Positions 32,903 through 44,588 are shown, numbered from the stretch's first letter. The stretch is 64,000 nucleotides of DNA from Monosiga brevicollis MX1 (GCF_000002865.3 NW_001865040.1:1423450-1487449), one strand, 5' to 3'. The notes: generated by a model not told the origin, from the sequence alone. Translations and numbers: made by a program.

Positions 32903-34371
32903 TCAATCGGATGTGAGCACGTCCTGAGGGTTGACAGGATGTGGGCAAGATACCACATCGAATTGTAGCCCGACCCATGGGAGGAAAGGCGGGCAAGGTC
33001 GGATCACAAACCGGCGCTTCAATCTGGGTTAGCAGGGCAGCGATGACCTCACGCTTGCTGAGGAAGGTGGAAAGTTCGAGACCTTCTGGGAGCATGGCTT
33101 GCGTTACATATCTCGCAGGCATGTGCAACAAGCCTTGCAAGCGATTGGGCGAATATTGGATGGCACTCTGAAGCATGTTCGCCAGAAACTCGGCTTCATT
33201 GCGCAGCTTGCTCAGCCGCGTTTTGAGCTCAAGGTTCTCTGCCTTCATGGCTTCTGTATCATGTTGCAAGCGCTCAAATTCCTATGGAGATTCACGTCAT
33301 GGTGGTGACCAAGGGACGACAGCACGGGCCATGGCACCCAAATGGCTCGGGTGCCGTGTGCGTGTGTGCGTGAAGCACAGCACAGCGGGCAAATTTGGGG
33401 AGGCAGCTGCACAATCGCACCTCGCGTTTTTTCTTGCGGTAGCGGTCTGCGGCTGATTTGTTAGGGTTGCTGGTGCTACCGGCATGGTCGTCATCGTCTT
33501 CGTGAGTATCGCTTGAGTGTGGGGTTGCGGCCACGGAGACGACATTGGAGGTGGCAGGGCGGGCCGCAGTTGAGCGGCCGGCCGGGGGTGCAGTTCTCGC
33601 TCGACCGGTATCTGGTGTGTGAGAGGCTTGTCCTGGGGGTGACAGCTGAGCTGGCGCAGTCGGCCTTGTCGGGGCGATCACCGGCCCTGAGGGAACAGAC
33701 ACTGTCGTGTGGCCGTGCGAAGGAGGTCGAGTGATGGGGCGAGCGGGAGCACTGTCCAACAGTTGGCTCAGTGCGTCGGCACGAAGTCCCACACCATCGT
33801 CGCTCAAGTGAGCAAAGAGTGTTGGAGAGGCAAGGTCAGCGGCTCCACCGAGGAGAGGCGGCGCTCCTGAGGCTGCTGAGAGAGCCGAGCTCTGGTGCAG
33901 CTCAGGTAGGACGGCGCGAGAGGTGCTGATCGGGAAGGACGCCGTTGAGGCGTTTGGTAGCAAAGGAAGGTCAGTCGAGGCACCGATGGCAGCACTGCTG
34001 GCAGGGCGGTTAGTAGGGTTGATGGCAGGAAAAGCGGCGTTGATGTCACTTTCGGTGAGAAACTTGGCAAAGAACGGTTCGGCAAAGCTGTCTGCGTCGG
34101 GAACGGGGAGGGACATGCCAGGCAAACTGTAACCGGTCGAGGGGAAGGTGGCTGCCTGCAGCAAATTGTCCGCGTTGAAGAGAGCGTCTGTGTCAGGGCT
34201 GTCCAAAAAGAGGGACGAATTTTGATTTACACCAGTAGCGGAACTTGTGCTGTAGGCTTGGGCCAGACCTGCATCCGTCGGGGCGATAGAGCTCAGATTG
34301 CTTGCTGCGATGGCTGCGTCAAAGTCTGCAGCGGTGGTGGACACCGAATAGGCTGGGTCTGGCTGAGTCAT
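32903..34371 (-). CDS. bZIP transcription factor, ATF4-like
   Basis: Exons are 33421-34371, 33012-33281 and 32903-32923, giving 413 aa. The start at 34371 (MTQPDPAYS) is the first in-frame ATG after an acceptor-like site at about 34477. The N-terminal 300 aa are Ser/Ala/Pro-rich, typical of an activation region. The basic region NKSAADRYRKKKR fits the ATF4/CREB2 pattern (N..AA..YR.KKR). The leucine zipper follows across the intron (FERLQHD, ENLELKTRL, LRNEAEFLANML). It is a nuclear DNA-binding dimer by family. The last exon (DVLTSD then stop) is inferred from a good GT..CAG pair. Without that splice the frame runs to 32559 with a hydrophobic tail, which I think is 3' UTR. Confidence 0.75.
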
Positions 34372-35293
34372 GTTGAGCGGTGGCTGGTTTGAGAATTGTT
34401 TGACTGGCTCTTTATCACGCGGCTGCTGGCCGGACCGGCGACACGAGTCGGGCTTCAATGATGGAGCTGTGGGGTGAGTTATTCGGTGAGGTCACCCACG
34501 TCACTCTGGGACAGACCCACAAGCCTTGCAGATCTCACGCAAACACTTGAAGTCCAAAGCGCAAAGGGGGACAAGGGCAAGACCACGACAAGAGCATGCT
34601 AGCACAAGGGCTTTGCAGCTAGGCCAGCCGTCGATACGTTCCACGGAAGAAGGCCGTCGGCTTGGACAGCAGCCCTCCTCTTAGACTCGGCAGGCGCCAA
34701 GACGCCGCTGCCAAGCGTTGTATCGAAACAAAAAAAAGCAACGAAACAGCAACTGCGATAACTTCAAAAATAACGGCAAAAAGTACACATATTTGTACAG
34801 AAGCCACTGTAGGATACCTTCCTTTTCCTATGTGATTGCTTCATCTTCCTATGTCAGCCGTGTGAGTGCGGTCCTCGCATCATTCCTCTGTTGCCGCGCT
34901 TTGAAGCTGCAACTGCCGCTGTGGCCGTTGGTGGCTGTGCTGCTGCTGCTGCTGCTACTGCTGCTCGTGGTGGTGGTGGAAGTAGTAGTGGTTGATTATC
35001 GTGAGAGTCTTTTGCGACATTGGATGGGGCACTGGGGGAGAGAGACGGAACAGATTCCATGATCGATGGCGTCTTCTGATCAGTGGACGCGCGGCTCATG
35101 CAAGAAATGCAAATGAATTCGTGTGCATGAACAACCTTTGGGATCGTGGCAACAAGACCAAGAGCAAGGAAAGGCCTCAAACAGGCGAGAAACTGCTGCC
35201 ACAAGGAGAGGTGCGCAGGGTCAGAAGGCCTGCTTTTGTGAGATGTTGATGAAGCATGCCATAAATCATAATATCATTATGCACGTCCCCTGC
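34372..35293. other. Upstream region of the bZIP gene
   Basis: A likely 3' splice site (CCCCACAG) at about 34477 on the minus strand suggests a 5' leader intron. CTG/GTG-type simple sequence lies at about 34938-34990. A Pro/Ala-rich minus-strand frame (34854-35204) could be a leader exon or chance. Nothing certain is seen. Confidence 0.4.
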
Positions 35294-37360
35294 TCATACG
35301 GCGGCTTGGAAGGATTGTTGCACAGTGGTCAGAAACGGCACATTGATGAGGTCTACCCCAAAGGCACCCCAGTCAGCACTGGAGAAGGCATCAAAACTCT
35401 CCTGCCGTGCAGAGCCGAGCAAAAGGAAAGGCAAAAGTTACGCGAGCATGTGGGACCGACTGAAAGCTGCCATGACAGAAGGAACAATTCGGAACAGAAA
35501 GAAACAACAAGAACAAAACGCCCGTACCTCCCAACAACGGGTGAGATCCAAGTCGTGTGCAGCGCGTCGGGCCGTGTCAACCAAACCGTCCTGAGCAAAA
35601 GCCACGTGCACTGCGTGTGAAAGGCTGGTGTGCACAGGGTGTTGGGCAAAATGACAGAAAAGGTTGAAAGGACCAAAGGGAGGGCCGAGGATGTACGCAC
35701 GTGGAATGCGCGGATACTGTCTGCGTCGAGCGTGAGTCCGGTCCATTTCTCAATAAAGTGCACAACTTTGGCCGTGTGCTTGCCTTGAGCGTCGTGCTGA
35801 AGCGCCTCTTGCAGCGCTGCCTGAACTCGTCCAAGGTATCGTTCAATCCCTATGTGCGATGGGCGGGCAAACACGTTTACGACGAGCAAGTCAAATCCAC
35901 AAGTCAGCTTTTCCTGCGCTTGAGGTGTTCTGCCCTTCCAGCTTCACACGCCTTGCACAAGTGCCTCACCGTCCTCATTGGTGATGCCTGCCGTGCTGTT
36001 GTCGATTGCAGCGACGTGATTGTCCGTAACGAACATGAAATTGTTGGCGTTGCCCTCATGGTCCCAGATCAGGGGTGTGCGATCAAAGTTGTTCAAAAGC
36101 CTGGAGTAATTTGGTTGTGAAGCGGACAGGCACATGCACAAGGGCCAGAAATGGGGCGCAGATGAGCGAATGACCGGTGGTTTGCGGCACCACACAGGGA
36201 GCGTGCTGCGTGATGGGCTTACATGTCAGCCGCTGCCATGGCACCCAGGTCACGAAGAATGGACGGTGCAGAAGAGGGATGGCTGTGAGACAAGCCCCAA
36301 GCCGTGTGAGGCACAAACCCGTTGCAAGGTGCGAGCGCGAGGTCATGCGGACCTGAGAAGGTCTTTGACGCGTGGGTCCTTGAGTGTAAAGCCCTTTGCA
36401 AAGCTTTGCATCACGCCTCCCGCCTCCTGGGCGCGAGCACCAGCGAGGACCTCGCCAGCACCTTGCACCGTATAGGGTATCTAAGAAGAAGCATTGCCAC
36501 GAACCATATGCAGTGGTGAAGGCGAGAAAGGCTGTCCAGAATCCGGGGCACCGCATGTGATGTGAGGTCATCCTACTTGGCTGGCGGCTGTGGCGGCGGC
36601 TGCCCAAGCACGGCGCGAGAGGACGCGCATCTTAGGGCAGGGCACCTGTAGCTTCTCAAGCACTCGAGCACAAAAGTACTCTGTGGCTGTGCTGCGATCG
36701 CCTTGCTTCAGCACAAGAACGTCGCCATCTGTCTTGGTGCGGACAAAGTGCACTCCAAGACTGCCTGCAGGCCCGACCAAGAGTGGTGAGCGCCCACGGA
36801 CTCAGCGGCGAGCAGTCAACAGCGGGATCAAGACGGCCGCTGGCCAGCGACGCACCCAGGCCACCGGCAGAATGGTGACCGCCTTCAAAGCCAGGGCTTT
36901 GCCAAGGACTGCCGTCCAAGGATGAGCGTGGCCGACCATCGTTGAAAAAATCAAACTATGAAGCAGAAATTGCGTGAGCAAAGGCGAAGGCGATTGCGGC
37001 GATCAGTGACGGGTCGGTCGCTACCGAGCTGGGGCAGCCGAGGCTCTATACCTCGTACAGCGGTTGCTCTTGCTTGGCATGAGCCTCGGCAATGGCCTTG
37101 AGCTGTCCCTCACACGTCCCAGAGATCATGTGTCGAGATAGCTGAACCTGGTGTATGTTTATGTGTCAGCGCGTCAGCAGGAAGCATGGCGTGAATGGCA
37201 GCGATGCTTCTTCGACTGACCGTGTTGGGAAAGGTGAGGCTGCATTCTGCACAAGGAAAGCTACATGTTTGCGTCAGTACCCAAGGCGCGTGAGTATGGA
37301 GCACGCATGCCCCATGGAGTGCTCGATGCAACGCCAGATATCTGGTTCATACGTCGGCAT
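35294..37360 (-). CDS. Actin-fragmin-kinase-like protein with N-terminal C2HC zinc finger
   Basis: It has eleven exons: 37305-37360, 37221-37260, 37052-37147, 36856-36955, 36577-36764, 36353-36480, 36223-36282, 35970-36100, 35701-35918, 35528-35590 and 35294-35401. They sum to 1188 nt, or 395 aa. The exon at 36577 may instead reach 36800, which adds 12 aa; both keep frame. A C2HC finger spans two introns (PCAECSLTF, then LSRHMISGTC: C-x2-C-x12-H-x5-C). The kinase-like core has LGVHFVRTKTDGDVLVLKQG (Lys candidate), YFCARVLEKLQVPCPKMRV, NNFDRTPLIWD, GNANNFMF and VAAIDNSTAGI. That order fits the actin-fragmin kinase family, an atypical protein kinase fold. No kelch repeats are present. Substrate is unknown. 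The family call rests on motif memory only. Confidence 0.6.
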
Positions 37361-37865
37361 GTTCGATGTTTGAGCTGGCAGTCAACACCCCAAATCAAAA
37401 AAAAAAAATAAAAAAAATAAAAAATTTATACACAACCAACTAGAAGTGCCTGTGATGTGACGCACATCCAGATGCAATTGTCTCGCTCCTTTCTCTGCCA
37501 TGGGCGGCATCTTGATCTGTGGGTTATGCAGAGGAATGACCAAGGGCTGGCTCGCTGCGTCGACCGTCCCATTCGTCGAGAACGCTTCAGCACTGTTGAA
37601 GCTCTTTTAGTTACATTGGGGCTTCGGCGCTTCCATCACGCTAAAAAGAGTTATCATGCCTGCGGGGCCAGGCTTCGTTTCATGGTGTGTTTGACAGCGA
37701 ACAGAGGCATGCCAGGCATGCTGGCTTTTGCACAAGAGATGATCAAAGGATTGGTGGTGTTTAAGAACACCGGATTTTGATGTTTTAAGGTAGAAATAAA
37801 ACGACGTGTCTGGATCATAAGATCAAGACAGGCGAGAGAGCGAAAGAGTTCGAGCAAAAAAGTGC
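37361..37865. other. Intergenic between H2A.X 3' end and AFK-like start
   Basis: It has an A/T-rich tract (about 37397-37429). The H2A.X 3' flank shows no clear metazoan-type histone stem-loop. No gene is seen. Confidence 0.45.
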
Positions 37866-38279
37866 TTAGAACTCCTGGCTCTGGGAAGCCTTGGCGCCCT
37901 TGACGGCGGTGGAGCTCTTCTTGGGGAGCAGGATGTTGTGGATGTTGGGGAGCACACCACCCTGGGCAATGGTGACGCCCGAGAGCAGCTTGTTGAGCTC
38001 CTCGTCGTTGCGGACGGCCAGCTGGATGTGGCGGGGGCTGATACGGGTCTTCTTGTTGTCCTTGGCGGCGTTACCGGCCAGCTCGAGGATCTCAGCGGCG
38101 AGGTACTCCATGACGGCCGCGAGGTAGACGGGGGCACCGGCACCAATGCGCTGGGCGTAGTTACCGTTCTTCAGGTGACGGTGGATACGGCCAACGGGGA
38201 ACTGAAGGCCGGCGCGAGAAGAGCGCGACTTGGCCTTGCCTCCGGCAGCCTTGCCAGCCTTGCCAGTCTTGGACGACAT
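37866..38279 (-). CDS. H2AX: Histone H2A, H2A.X type
   Basis: It encodes 137 aa in a single coding exon. It has the Lys/Arg-rich N-tail, [15 protein letters not shown], the [20 protein letters not shown] helix, the docking domain ([15 protein letters not shown]) and a C-terminus SQSQEF. The SQE-hydrophobic end is the ATM/ATR phosphorylation site that defines H2A.X. A T-rich CAG acceptor-like site about 50 nt upstream of the ATG suggests a 5' leader intron. It acts in the nucleosome and, by family, in DNA damage signalling. Confidence 0.98.
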   Translation of the reverse strand: MSSKTGKAGKAAGGKAKSRSSRAGLQFPVGRIHRHLKNGNYAQRIGAGAPVYLAAVMEYLAAEILELAGNAAKDNKKTRISPRHIQLAVRNDEELNKLLSGVTIAQGGVLPNIHNILLPKKSSTAVKGAKASQSQEF

Positions 38280-38799
38280 GATGATGTTCTGAAGAGGGTT
38301 TGACGAAGAGTCTTCTTGGTCAGGACCTGTAAAAAAATGCCTTCACCGGCCGCGATTCGGGTATAGTCGCGGCCGGGAGCGCGAGGCAAGCAAGCGGAAG
38401 CACTTGATGTAACGGCTCCTCCTTCTTATTAAATGTGAGTGAATCAGTTGAAACACGACTGGCGCAAAAAGTCCCCACAAAAAGTCCCCTCGTGGCAAGT
38501 GCAGAGCAAGCAAAGTGGTGTCAATTGCTGTTTAGACAAAAATTGAAGTTGTCAGCATTTTTGAGCAAAATCAATGAACGGCGGCGTGAGTTGGTGAATC
38601 AATTTTTCTTTTCCCATCTGCTTGTGGCCCAGTGTGCTCCAGCATCCCCCCCCATCGTCCCGCTGGCAAACGCACACAAGAAAGGATAAGACTTGACAAA
38701 GGGAAAAACTAATAGAAAATTAAAAAAAGAGAGGGGAAGGCAGGGCTGAGAGCAAGGAAAGAGTCATACAGGGCACGGACACAAAAGCAAGGATCAAGT
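38280..38799. other. H2A.X upstream / PLEKHF downstream region
   Basis: It is about 520 nt holding the inverted repeat at 38346-38376, the putative H2A.X leader acceptor near 38330, and the 3' flank of PLEKHF. No gene is seen. Confidence 0.5.
38346..38376. repeat. Perfect GC-rich inverted repeat upstream of H2A.X
   Basis: It has 10-nt arms CCGGCCGCGA and TCGCGGCCGG around an 11-nt loop that contains GTATAG. It lies 67-97 nt 5' of the H2A.X ATG. It could be a promoter element or a hairpin in the leader. Confidence 0.8.
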
Positions 38800-40881
38800 T
38801 TATTCCGCAGCCGGTGGCTCCTGTTCGTCATCAGACGGCTCTGACTGGGATGCGGCCGCCGCTTGCCCCTCGCCATTGTCCACCGCGTCGTCGCTATTGG
38901 CGTTCCCGTTGTCTTCAGCAGCCCCGTCGTCCTCAATGTCCCCATCCCCTTCGGCGTAAAAGTTCATGCGCTCGCCCACGGCCATGTCCTGCAGGGCCTG
39001 GGTTGCCTCCTAAAGCACGCAATCACAGCATGGGAAAATGCATCGAATGAGCCACAGAGGCGTTCAGCACCCACGAGCGCCTGTGACCCACCTCCATGTC
39101 ACGTGCAGAGACATTGCTGGCATCGTTGTGCCCATCCTCATCGTCATCATCCGAGTCTTCCAACTATAGTTGCAAAGCCATTCCCAGCCAAGAAAGCGTC
39201 AGTCAGGGTCTCAAGCTGAGGTGCAATGACCAAGCTAAATGAAAAGCGGACGGCCCACATACATCGGATCGGCCCATTTGCTGGGTAGCATTCTCTACCC
39301 CGCCGTTCCTGCAAGCACCGCAAATGAAGTAGTGAAGGGTGAGCATGGCATGTCCGTCGCACGCCGTCGTGGCAAATCTGCGCCGATAAAACCAAAGGAA
39401 AGCTTCCCAAAGACTATTGACCTACTTGTCAAAGCAGGCATCACACACGCGCGCGGGCTTGGAGCCCTGTGATGCAATCACAAGCTTCTTGGTGCTACAG
39501 GGTCCGCACACCACGTTGCCACAGGAGCTGTCCCACCAAGCAAGGGTCACCATCGAGGGCCACCATCAAAGACCACCATCAAGTATGACCACATGAGATA
39601 AGGATGGCCAACTCACACAGTTGAGGCTGCAGTTTACAAAAAGACGGGCGCGTAGGCTGGGGAACGAAGCAACGTACCGGCAATGGTGCTAAGCAAGAGA
39701 TCAAACCAAATGCAGCAGAGCAGAAGCCAATCGTTCGTCAAACGGGGGGCAAGAGCAAGGGTTGTTTGGGTGAATCGATCACATCGCCTAGTAAAGTGCT
39801 CAAACGCAATGTCAAAACTCACCCGACGCTTAAACGCATTAAAGGTTGTTTTCATGCAGTGCATGCACACATCCGCCTCGGTGTCCGGCACCCAGTTGGG
39901 AGCATGCCCCTCAAAGCGCTGGTCTACAACAGCCCCGAAAAGCAATAGAAATTGAGAGGTGTGCGCCAAGGTGATCATGGCCAGAGCCGGACGGAGTGAT
40001 GACCGACCATCGCCGCTTGTGGCCGCCGTGGTATTTGCAGCCTTGGTCAAGTGGTCCAGCCATTGAGCCTTCTCGCGAGGACTTGCCGCGCACACGGTGA
40101 ATGACTTGCTGGGCGTGGAGATCTTCATCCAAAAAACAGGACGGCATCAGGGGAGGAAACTACAGATTGGCATGGGTGGCAAAGATTTGATGCCATTCAA
40201 AAGTGACTCACCACCCAGGCATGCTTGAGTTTGGGGGTATCGTCCAGGGAACGGAATTGCATGCCCTCCAGATTCAGAATTGTTTGCTTGGTGTACTGGG
40301 CGTTTTGTCAAGAGAATGTGAGAAGCTTTTTCGTAAAGCACAAGCAGAGGACATAAGGATCACTGTCCCGTGCACAACTTGCAAACGTACCCGCTGTTGC
40401 TCTTGGGCAATTGAGCCGTACACCAAAATGTCGTTAAAGAGGAAAAAGATGCGGGGCTTGACCACTTTGCGGCACACCTTATTCAGAACACCTGCGTTGT
40501 CAGGGAGAGCAGGTGAGAGCGAGTGAGGGCGCACGTCCAAGCATGGGCATAAAAGAGCCCATGTTTGAAGAAGAGGCCGAGAGGGGTGGCACGAAAAATA
40601 ATCGTACCCTCGCCCTTGAGGACGCGACCCGGTTTGCGCAGGGGCTTGCCGTTGGCACCAAAGCATTTCTCCACCTTGATGATCCGCAAGGAGTTGGCTT
40701 GCGACGTGACTAAAAGCAGCAGGGGTTGTGCAGGGGTTGGAAATCAAGGCGTCGTGCGCATGGTGCATGAGTGGGGATGCGCGCAGCGGCATGTGGGCCG
40801 GTGAGCCAAATCCATGCGATCTAGGTGGCTCAGAGGCTCAGATTGATAAAGGCAAGGCATGGTACCTGCGTTGGACGCCAT
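38800..40881 (-). CDS. PLEKHF: Phafin-type PH-FYVE protein
   Basis: It has eleven exons: 40866-40881, 40608-40709, 40391-40491, 40215-40286, 40008-40122, 39823-39923, 39678-39688, 39426-39527, 39263-39308, 39092-39163 and 38800-39009. They sum to 948 nt, or 315 aa, in phase. The PH domain reads KVEKCFGANGKPLRKPGRVL, FFLFNDILVYGS and TPSKSFTVCA. The FYVE domain reads WVPDTEADVCMHC, then RRHHCRSCGNVVCGPCS, then SKPARVCDACFD, so the PI3P-binding RRHHCR core is complete. The tail is acidic (DSDDDDEDG onward) as in animal PLEKHF1/2, but longer (315 vs about 250-280 aa). It acts on early endosomes and phagosomes through PI3P. HHC comes from an 11-nt exon. Confidence 0.93.
39678..39688 (-). other. 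11-nt microexon encoding HHC of the FYVE core
   Basis: On the minus strand, TTGCTTAG precedes CACCATTGCCG, which is followed by GTACGT. Joining it to the flanking exons in phase gives RRHHCRSCG, the FYVE signature. Leaving it out breaks the frame and removes a zinc ligand. Confidence 0.88.
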
Positions 40882-41679
40882 CTTGGCCGGTCTACCTGCC
40901 GCCTAGCCATCAACAAGACAGGGGCATGCGTGTTTCCCGTGAGTTGGGCAGGTGCGGTGGTCAAGCTGTGCCTGGGACATGAAGCACACCGCCCCACACT
41001 GCTCAAACCCATCTCTTTGATCTCTTCCACCACGACCGGCTCATATCGTCATTGTTCGCAAGGCGTTGGTCACCAGCTTGTCGCTCTCATCCCACACATC
41101 AATACAAGAGTGCGCTTTTGAGACTGCCGTTCATACCAACCTGACTTTGCCTCTGGCCCCGGTTGATACGGAACAAACCACAGAGAGAGAGAGAGTGCGA
41201 GTGAGAAAAGAAGCACAACACTTTTTTGGCGCGCCAGCTCACACCTCTCAAACACTTGGTAGTGTGTTGTCCAAATTTGTCAGATTGTCATAATCTTCCC
41301 GGATTCTAATCTTCCAGATGCGTCGGTGCGTTGACTTTTTCTTCGCGCAGAATGTCAGACAGAATGTCAGCATCTTGTTGCTGCTGGTGGTGTTGCCGAT
41401 GATCTGTGTGATGAAAACGTAAAAACGTCCTTTGAAACAGTTTCCAAATCAACCTTCGACTGCTCAAAACTGCGCCGAAGAGCGCGAGGACGTCGGGTTT
41501 GTTCTGCCAGATTGAGTGCCGAATGGTTTCAAGCATCGGCAGTGAAAAGAGTAGACGCCAAAGAACAAGAAATAACTCTCGACCTTTCCTTCAAAGAAGC
41601 CTCAAGAGCATTGCTATAGGCAAGAGGCGGTGTGGACGTGCGTCGCGCGGTGCGAGCTGCGCTTGGGAGGGCGATCAGC
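40882..41679. other. Divergent intergenic region, PLEKHF / patatin lipase
   Basis: It is about 800 nt between divergent starts and probably holds both promoters. A GA-type tract sits at about 41182-41194. No coding exon is recognised. Confidence 0.45.
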
Positions 41680-44588
41680 ATGATGCCCGTGCCGATGCGC
41701 GTTGCTCCAGCAACAGCGCCGTCCTCGGCGAACCTGGAACGACATCCGCGTATTCAAGTCGATGATGACGAAAAGCCCATCGACTCCGGGGCCGGGGCCG
41801 GTGCCGCGAAGCATGGTCCCGCGCAACAGGAACAGGCGCACGAGCCAGCGAGTGGTTGGCTGGCAGGCTGGCGTCAATGGCTGGCAACACGCTCCCGCGT
41901 TGTCGCCGAAACGATGCAGGCCTGGCTGCACAAGCTATGGGCGACTGCACATATGTCGGCCGCCCATCTCGCGGCCAAGGGCCATCGCTCCGCGCGCTCG
42001 ACCGTTCTGTTTTTTTACTACAACTTTATCTTGCTGGTGTACGACATTGTGACCGAGGTTTGGCCGCACTGGGTTAACAGCGGCATTGACAGCATCTCCC
42101 CGCGGTTCGTCAAGCAACAGGCCTTGACCCGTCAACTTCAGCAGGTCTCCAACTATGACGAGTGGTGCGCCGTTGCCTACGAGTTGGACAAGCTTTTGGG
42201 CAACAACAGGTGGAAAATGAGCTATGAGTGCGAGGTAGGCTGACTCGCCATCGGATCTGCCCAGCGCATCCTTGTTCCCCTGGAAGGTGTTTCGCCCTCC
42301 CTCGTTGGCTCATTGTGGTATGCTGTGCAGCTCTATGACTATCAGCTGGTCCGGGATAGCCTCGAACAGCTGTACAAGGCCCGCAAAGCCGATGACAAGG
42401 CCCAAATGGCCTGGCTCCTGCGTTCCACCCTTCACCGTGACCTGGGTGGCATGGGCAACCCGCGCCTCTTTGAGCGCTGCTATCTCGGAACGAAAGACCT
42501 CATTGAACAATACGTCGAAGAGGTCTGTTTAGCACGCCTGGCATATCCGCCCTGGAATGCAGCTGGCCTGGCAACACGTCCGATACACAATGCATACATG
42601 CGCCCTTCCTTACTCATCTGTAGCCACTCATTCACCGCACCGCTCGCTCAGGTTTTGTATCAACTGCGCTACCTCAGCACCGAGAACATTCCCGGCTTGG
42701 GACAAGACGAGAAAGTGACATTGTTCACGGCCATTCGTCAAGCTTTTGGTCGCTCAGCCCTCCTCTTGAGCGGCGGCGGTGGCCTCGGCATTTTTCATTT
42801 CGGTCTCCTCAAGACACTGCACGAGCGGCGCATGCTTCCGCGCATTATCAGCGGGTCCAGCGTGGGGTCGCTTGTTGCCTCGCTGATTTGCGTGACTCCT
42901 GAGGAGGAGCTGGAGGCCCTCCTTTCTGGAGACTCGGCCGGTTTGAAGAACAAGTGAGCCAGACACCACACACCCACCAAACTTGGCTGCTGATGTCTTG
43001 TTTCACGTGTTGTCTTTGCCGCTTTTGTCTCCATCGTCTCTCATCGCTCTCTGGTCTGGCCATTTGCAGCTACATCTTGACTCGCGAGGGCGAGCCCGTT
43101 GATTTCCGAGCAAAACTATTTCGATTTTTCAAGTGCGGGCTGTCTCCACTCCAAGGCTATTCCTATTCTCTTCATTGTTATTTCTGTTTTTGAACACAGA
43201 TGTCGCTCCCCCACTTTCTGACCATATTGAATGTTCTTCGCTTGCTTTCTATTTCATGTTTTATGTTGTCCTTGTCTTGACTGTGATAGACATGGTACCC
43301 TGGCTGATGTGGAAGTTCTGAAGGAGTGTTGTCGCGCCAACTTTGGGGACTTGACTTTCCAGGTACGTTCCAGCAGCAGGCATTGCCCCTCCTACCTTAG
43401 CGATTGGTGTAATGTTTGTGCTTTGAGTTGTTCATCCTTACTCACGGTGTCCTCAATGTTGCGGAATCTAGGAGGCCTACGACCGCACACGGCGCATTCT
43501 GAACATCACCATCAATCCACCAGACGCGGTATGTGTGCTTTCCGCTCCATTGAAGTGTGTTCGGCCGGCTTTCGAAGCCGTCCAAGGTGATAACTGTCGT
43601 CCATCATTATTCCCCCGTGTTTTGTGTGCACACTCGCAGATGGAAGCACCGCGATTGCTCAATTATTTGACGGCACCCAACGTTGTCATTTGGAGCGCCG
43701 CGTGCGCTTCGTGTGCTCTGTCTGGTCTATTCGACCCCGTGGAAGTGCTCGCTAAGGACCGCAACGGAGCGCTCCATCCCTGGAATCCTTCAGGCCAAAC
43801 CTGGTCCGACGGTATGGCCTGCTCGGCTGTCAGCCATCAATGTCACTGACAGCCGCACAGACTCATCTGCCATGTCCATCCCTGCAATCTCGTGCATTCC
43901 AGGCTCCATGCACACAGATCTGCCCATGGATCGATTGTCAGAGCTCTTTAACATCAATCATTTCATTGTCTGCCAGGTTCGCACCATCCCCCACTGATGT
44001 TCAGAGCCTTCCGTTGAGTGGGACAAAGCGCCTTCGGCCTCATTCATCATCCCTATTGCGCCATCCCACTTGGACCGATCGTGCTTGAGCACACAGGTGA
44101 ATCCCCACATCCTCCCCTTTCTGCGCAATGCTTGGATTTGGAACTCGGCGCTGCCCCGCATGGTGGCTTCGGAGGTGTCGTACCGCCTCGAGCAGCTTGC
44201 TTCATGGGGGCTGATGCCTTCCTCCCTCAACAACTTGCGCACTGTATTGGCGCAAAAGTACATGGGCGACATTACCATCATCCCTGATATCACGGCGGAT
44301 GACTACCTCAAGTGAGAGCCCACATGGTCTCATTGATTCCCCATGCTCTGGCGACCATCTGTCTTCCACAGCCTGAGATTTAAACGTAATGGGCTGACGG
44401 CTGCCCACCACCTGTGCAATAGGATCATCTCCAACCCAACGCCCGAGCACTTCCAGCACGCGCTGAAAGTAGGACAACTGGCCACTTGGCCAAAAATGTC
44501 GCTCATCGAGAATCACTGTGTGATCGAGTTGGCCTTGGACGATATCGTCCATCGCCTTCGTGGATGTGAGCAATGGACCCTTCAATGA
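41680..44588 (+). CDS. Patatin-domain triacylglycerol lipase, SDP1/TGL3-5 type
   Basis: It has ten exons: 41680-42234, 42331-42522, 42652-42953, 43070-43132, 43290-43362, 43472-43528, 43640-43811, 43903-43976, 44097-44311 and 44423-44588. They sum to 1869 nt, or 622 aa. The start is the first in-frame ATG (a second follows at once). There is an N-terminal hydrophobic segment (FFYYNFILLVYDIV) and a DUF3336-like lead-in (LGNMCNP-type: LGGMGNPRLF). The patatin core follows: oxyanion LLLSGGGGLGIFHFG, nucleophile Ser in ISGSSVGSLVAS, FNINHFIVCQ, and the Asp of the dyad in WSDGSMHTDLPM. The architecture matches yeast TGL3/4/5 and plant SDP1, lipid-droplet TAG lipases. The last donor is uncertain: GTGAGC just before the stop could splice to a longer tail. 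Confidence 0.9.

Noticed and set aside
34458-34458. bZIP start at 34458
   Set aside because: The codon is TTG just after an acceptor-like site. The first in-frame ATG is at 34371.
35438-35527. Extra exon encoding AFSRSHMLA at the end of the AFK-like gene
   Set aside because: Its phase does not fit the next exon. Splicing 35528 directly to 35401 is phase-correct with a typical 126-nt intron.
39601-39626. Alternative FYVE microexon around CCTCAACTGT
   Set aside because: It breaks the frame and gives no HHC. The 39678-39688 exon restores the full signature in phase.
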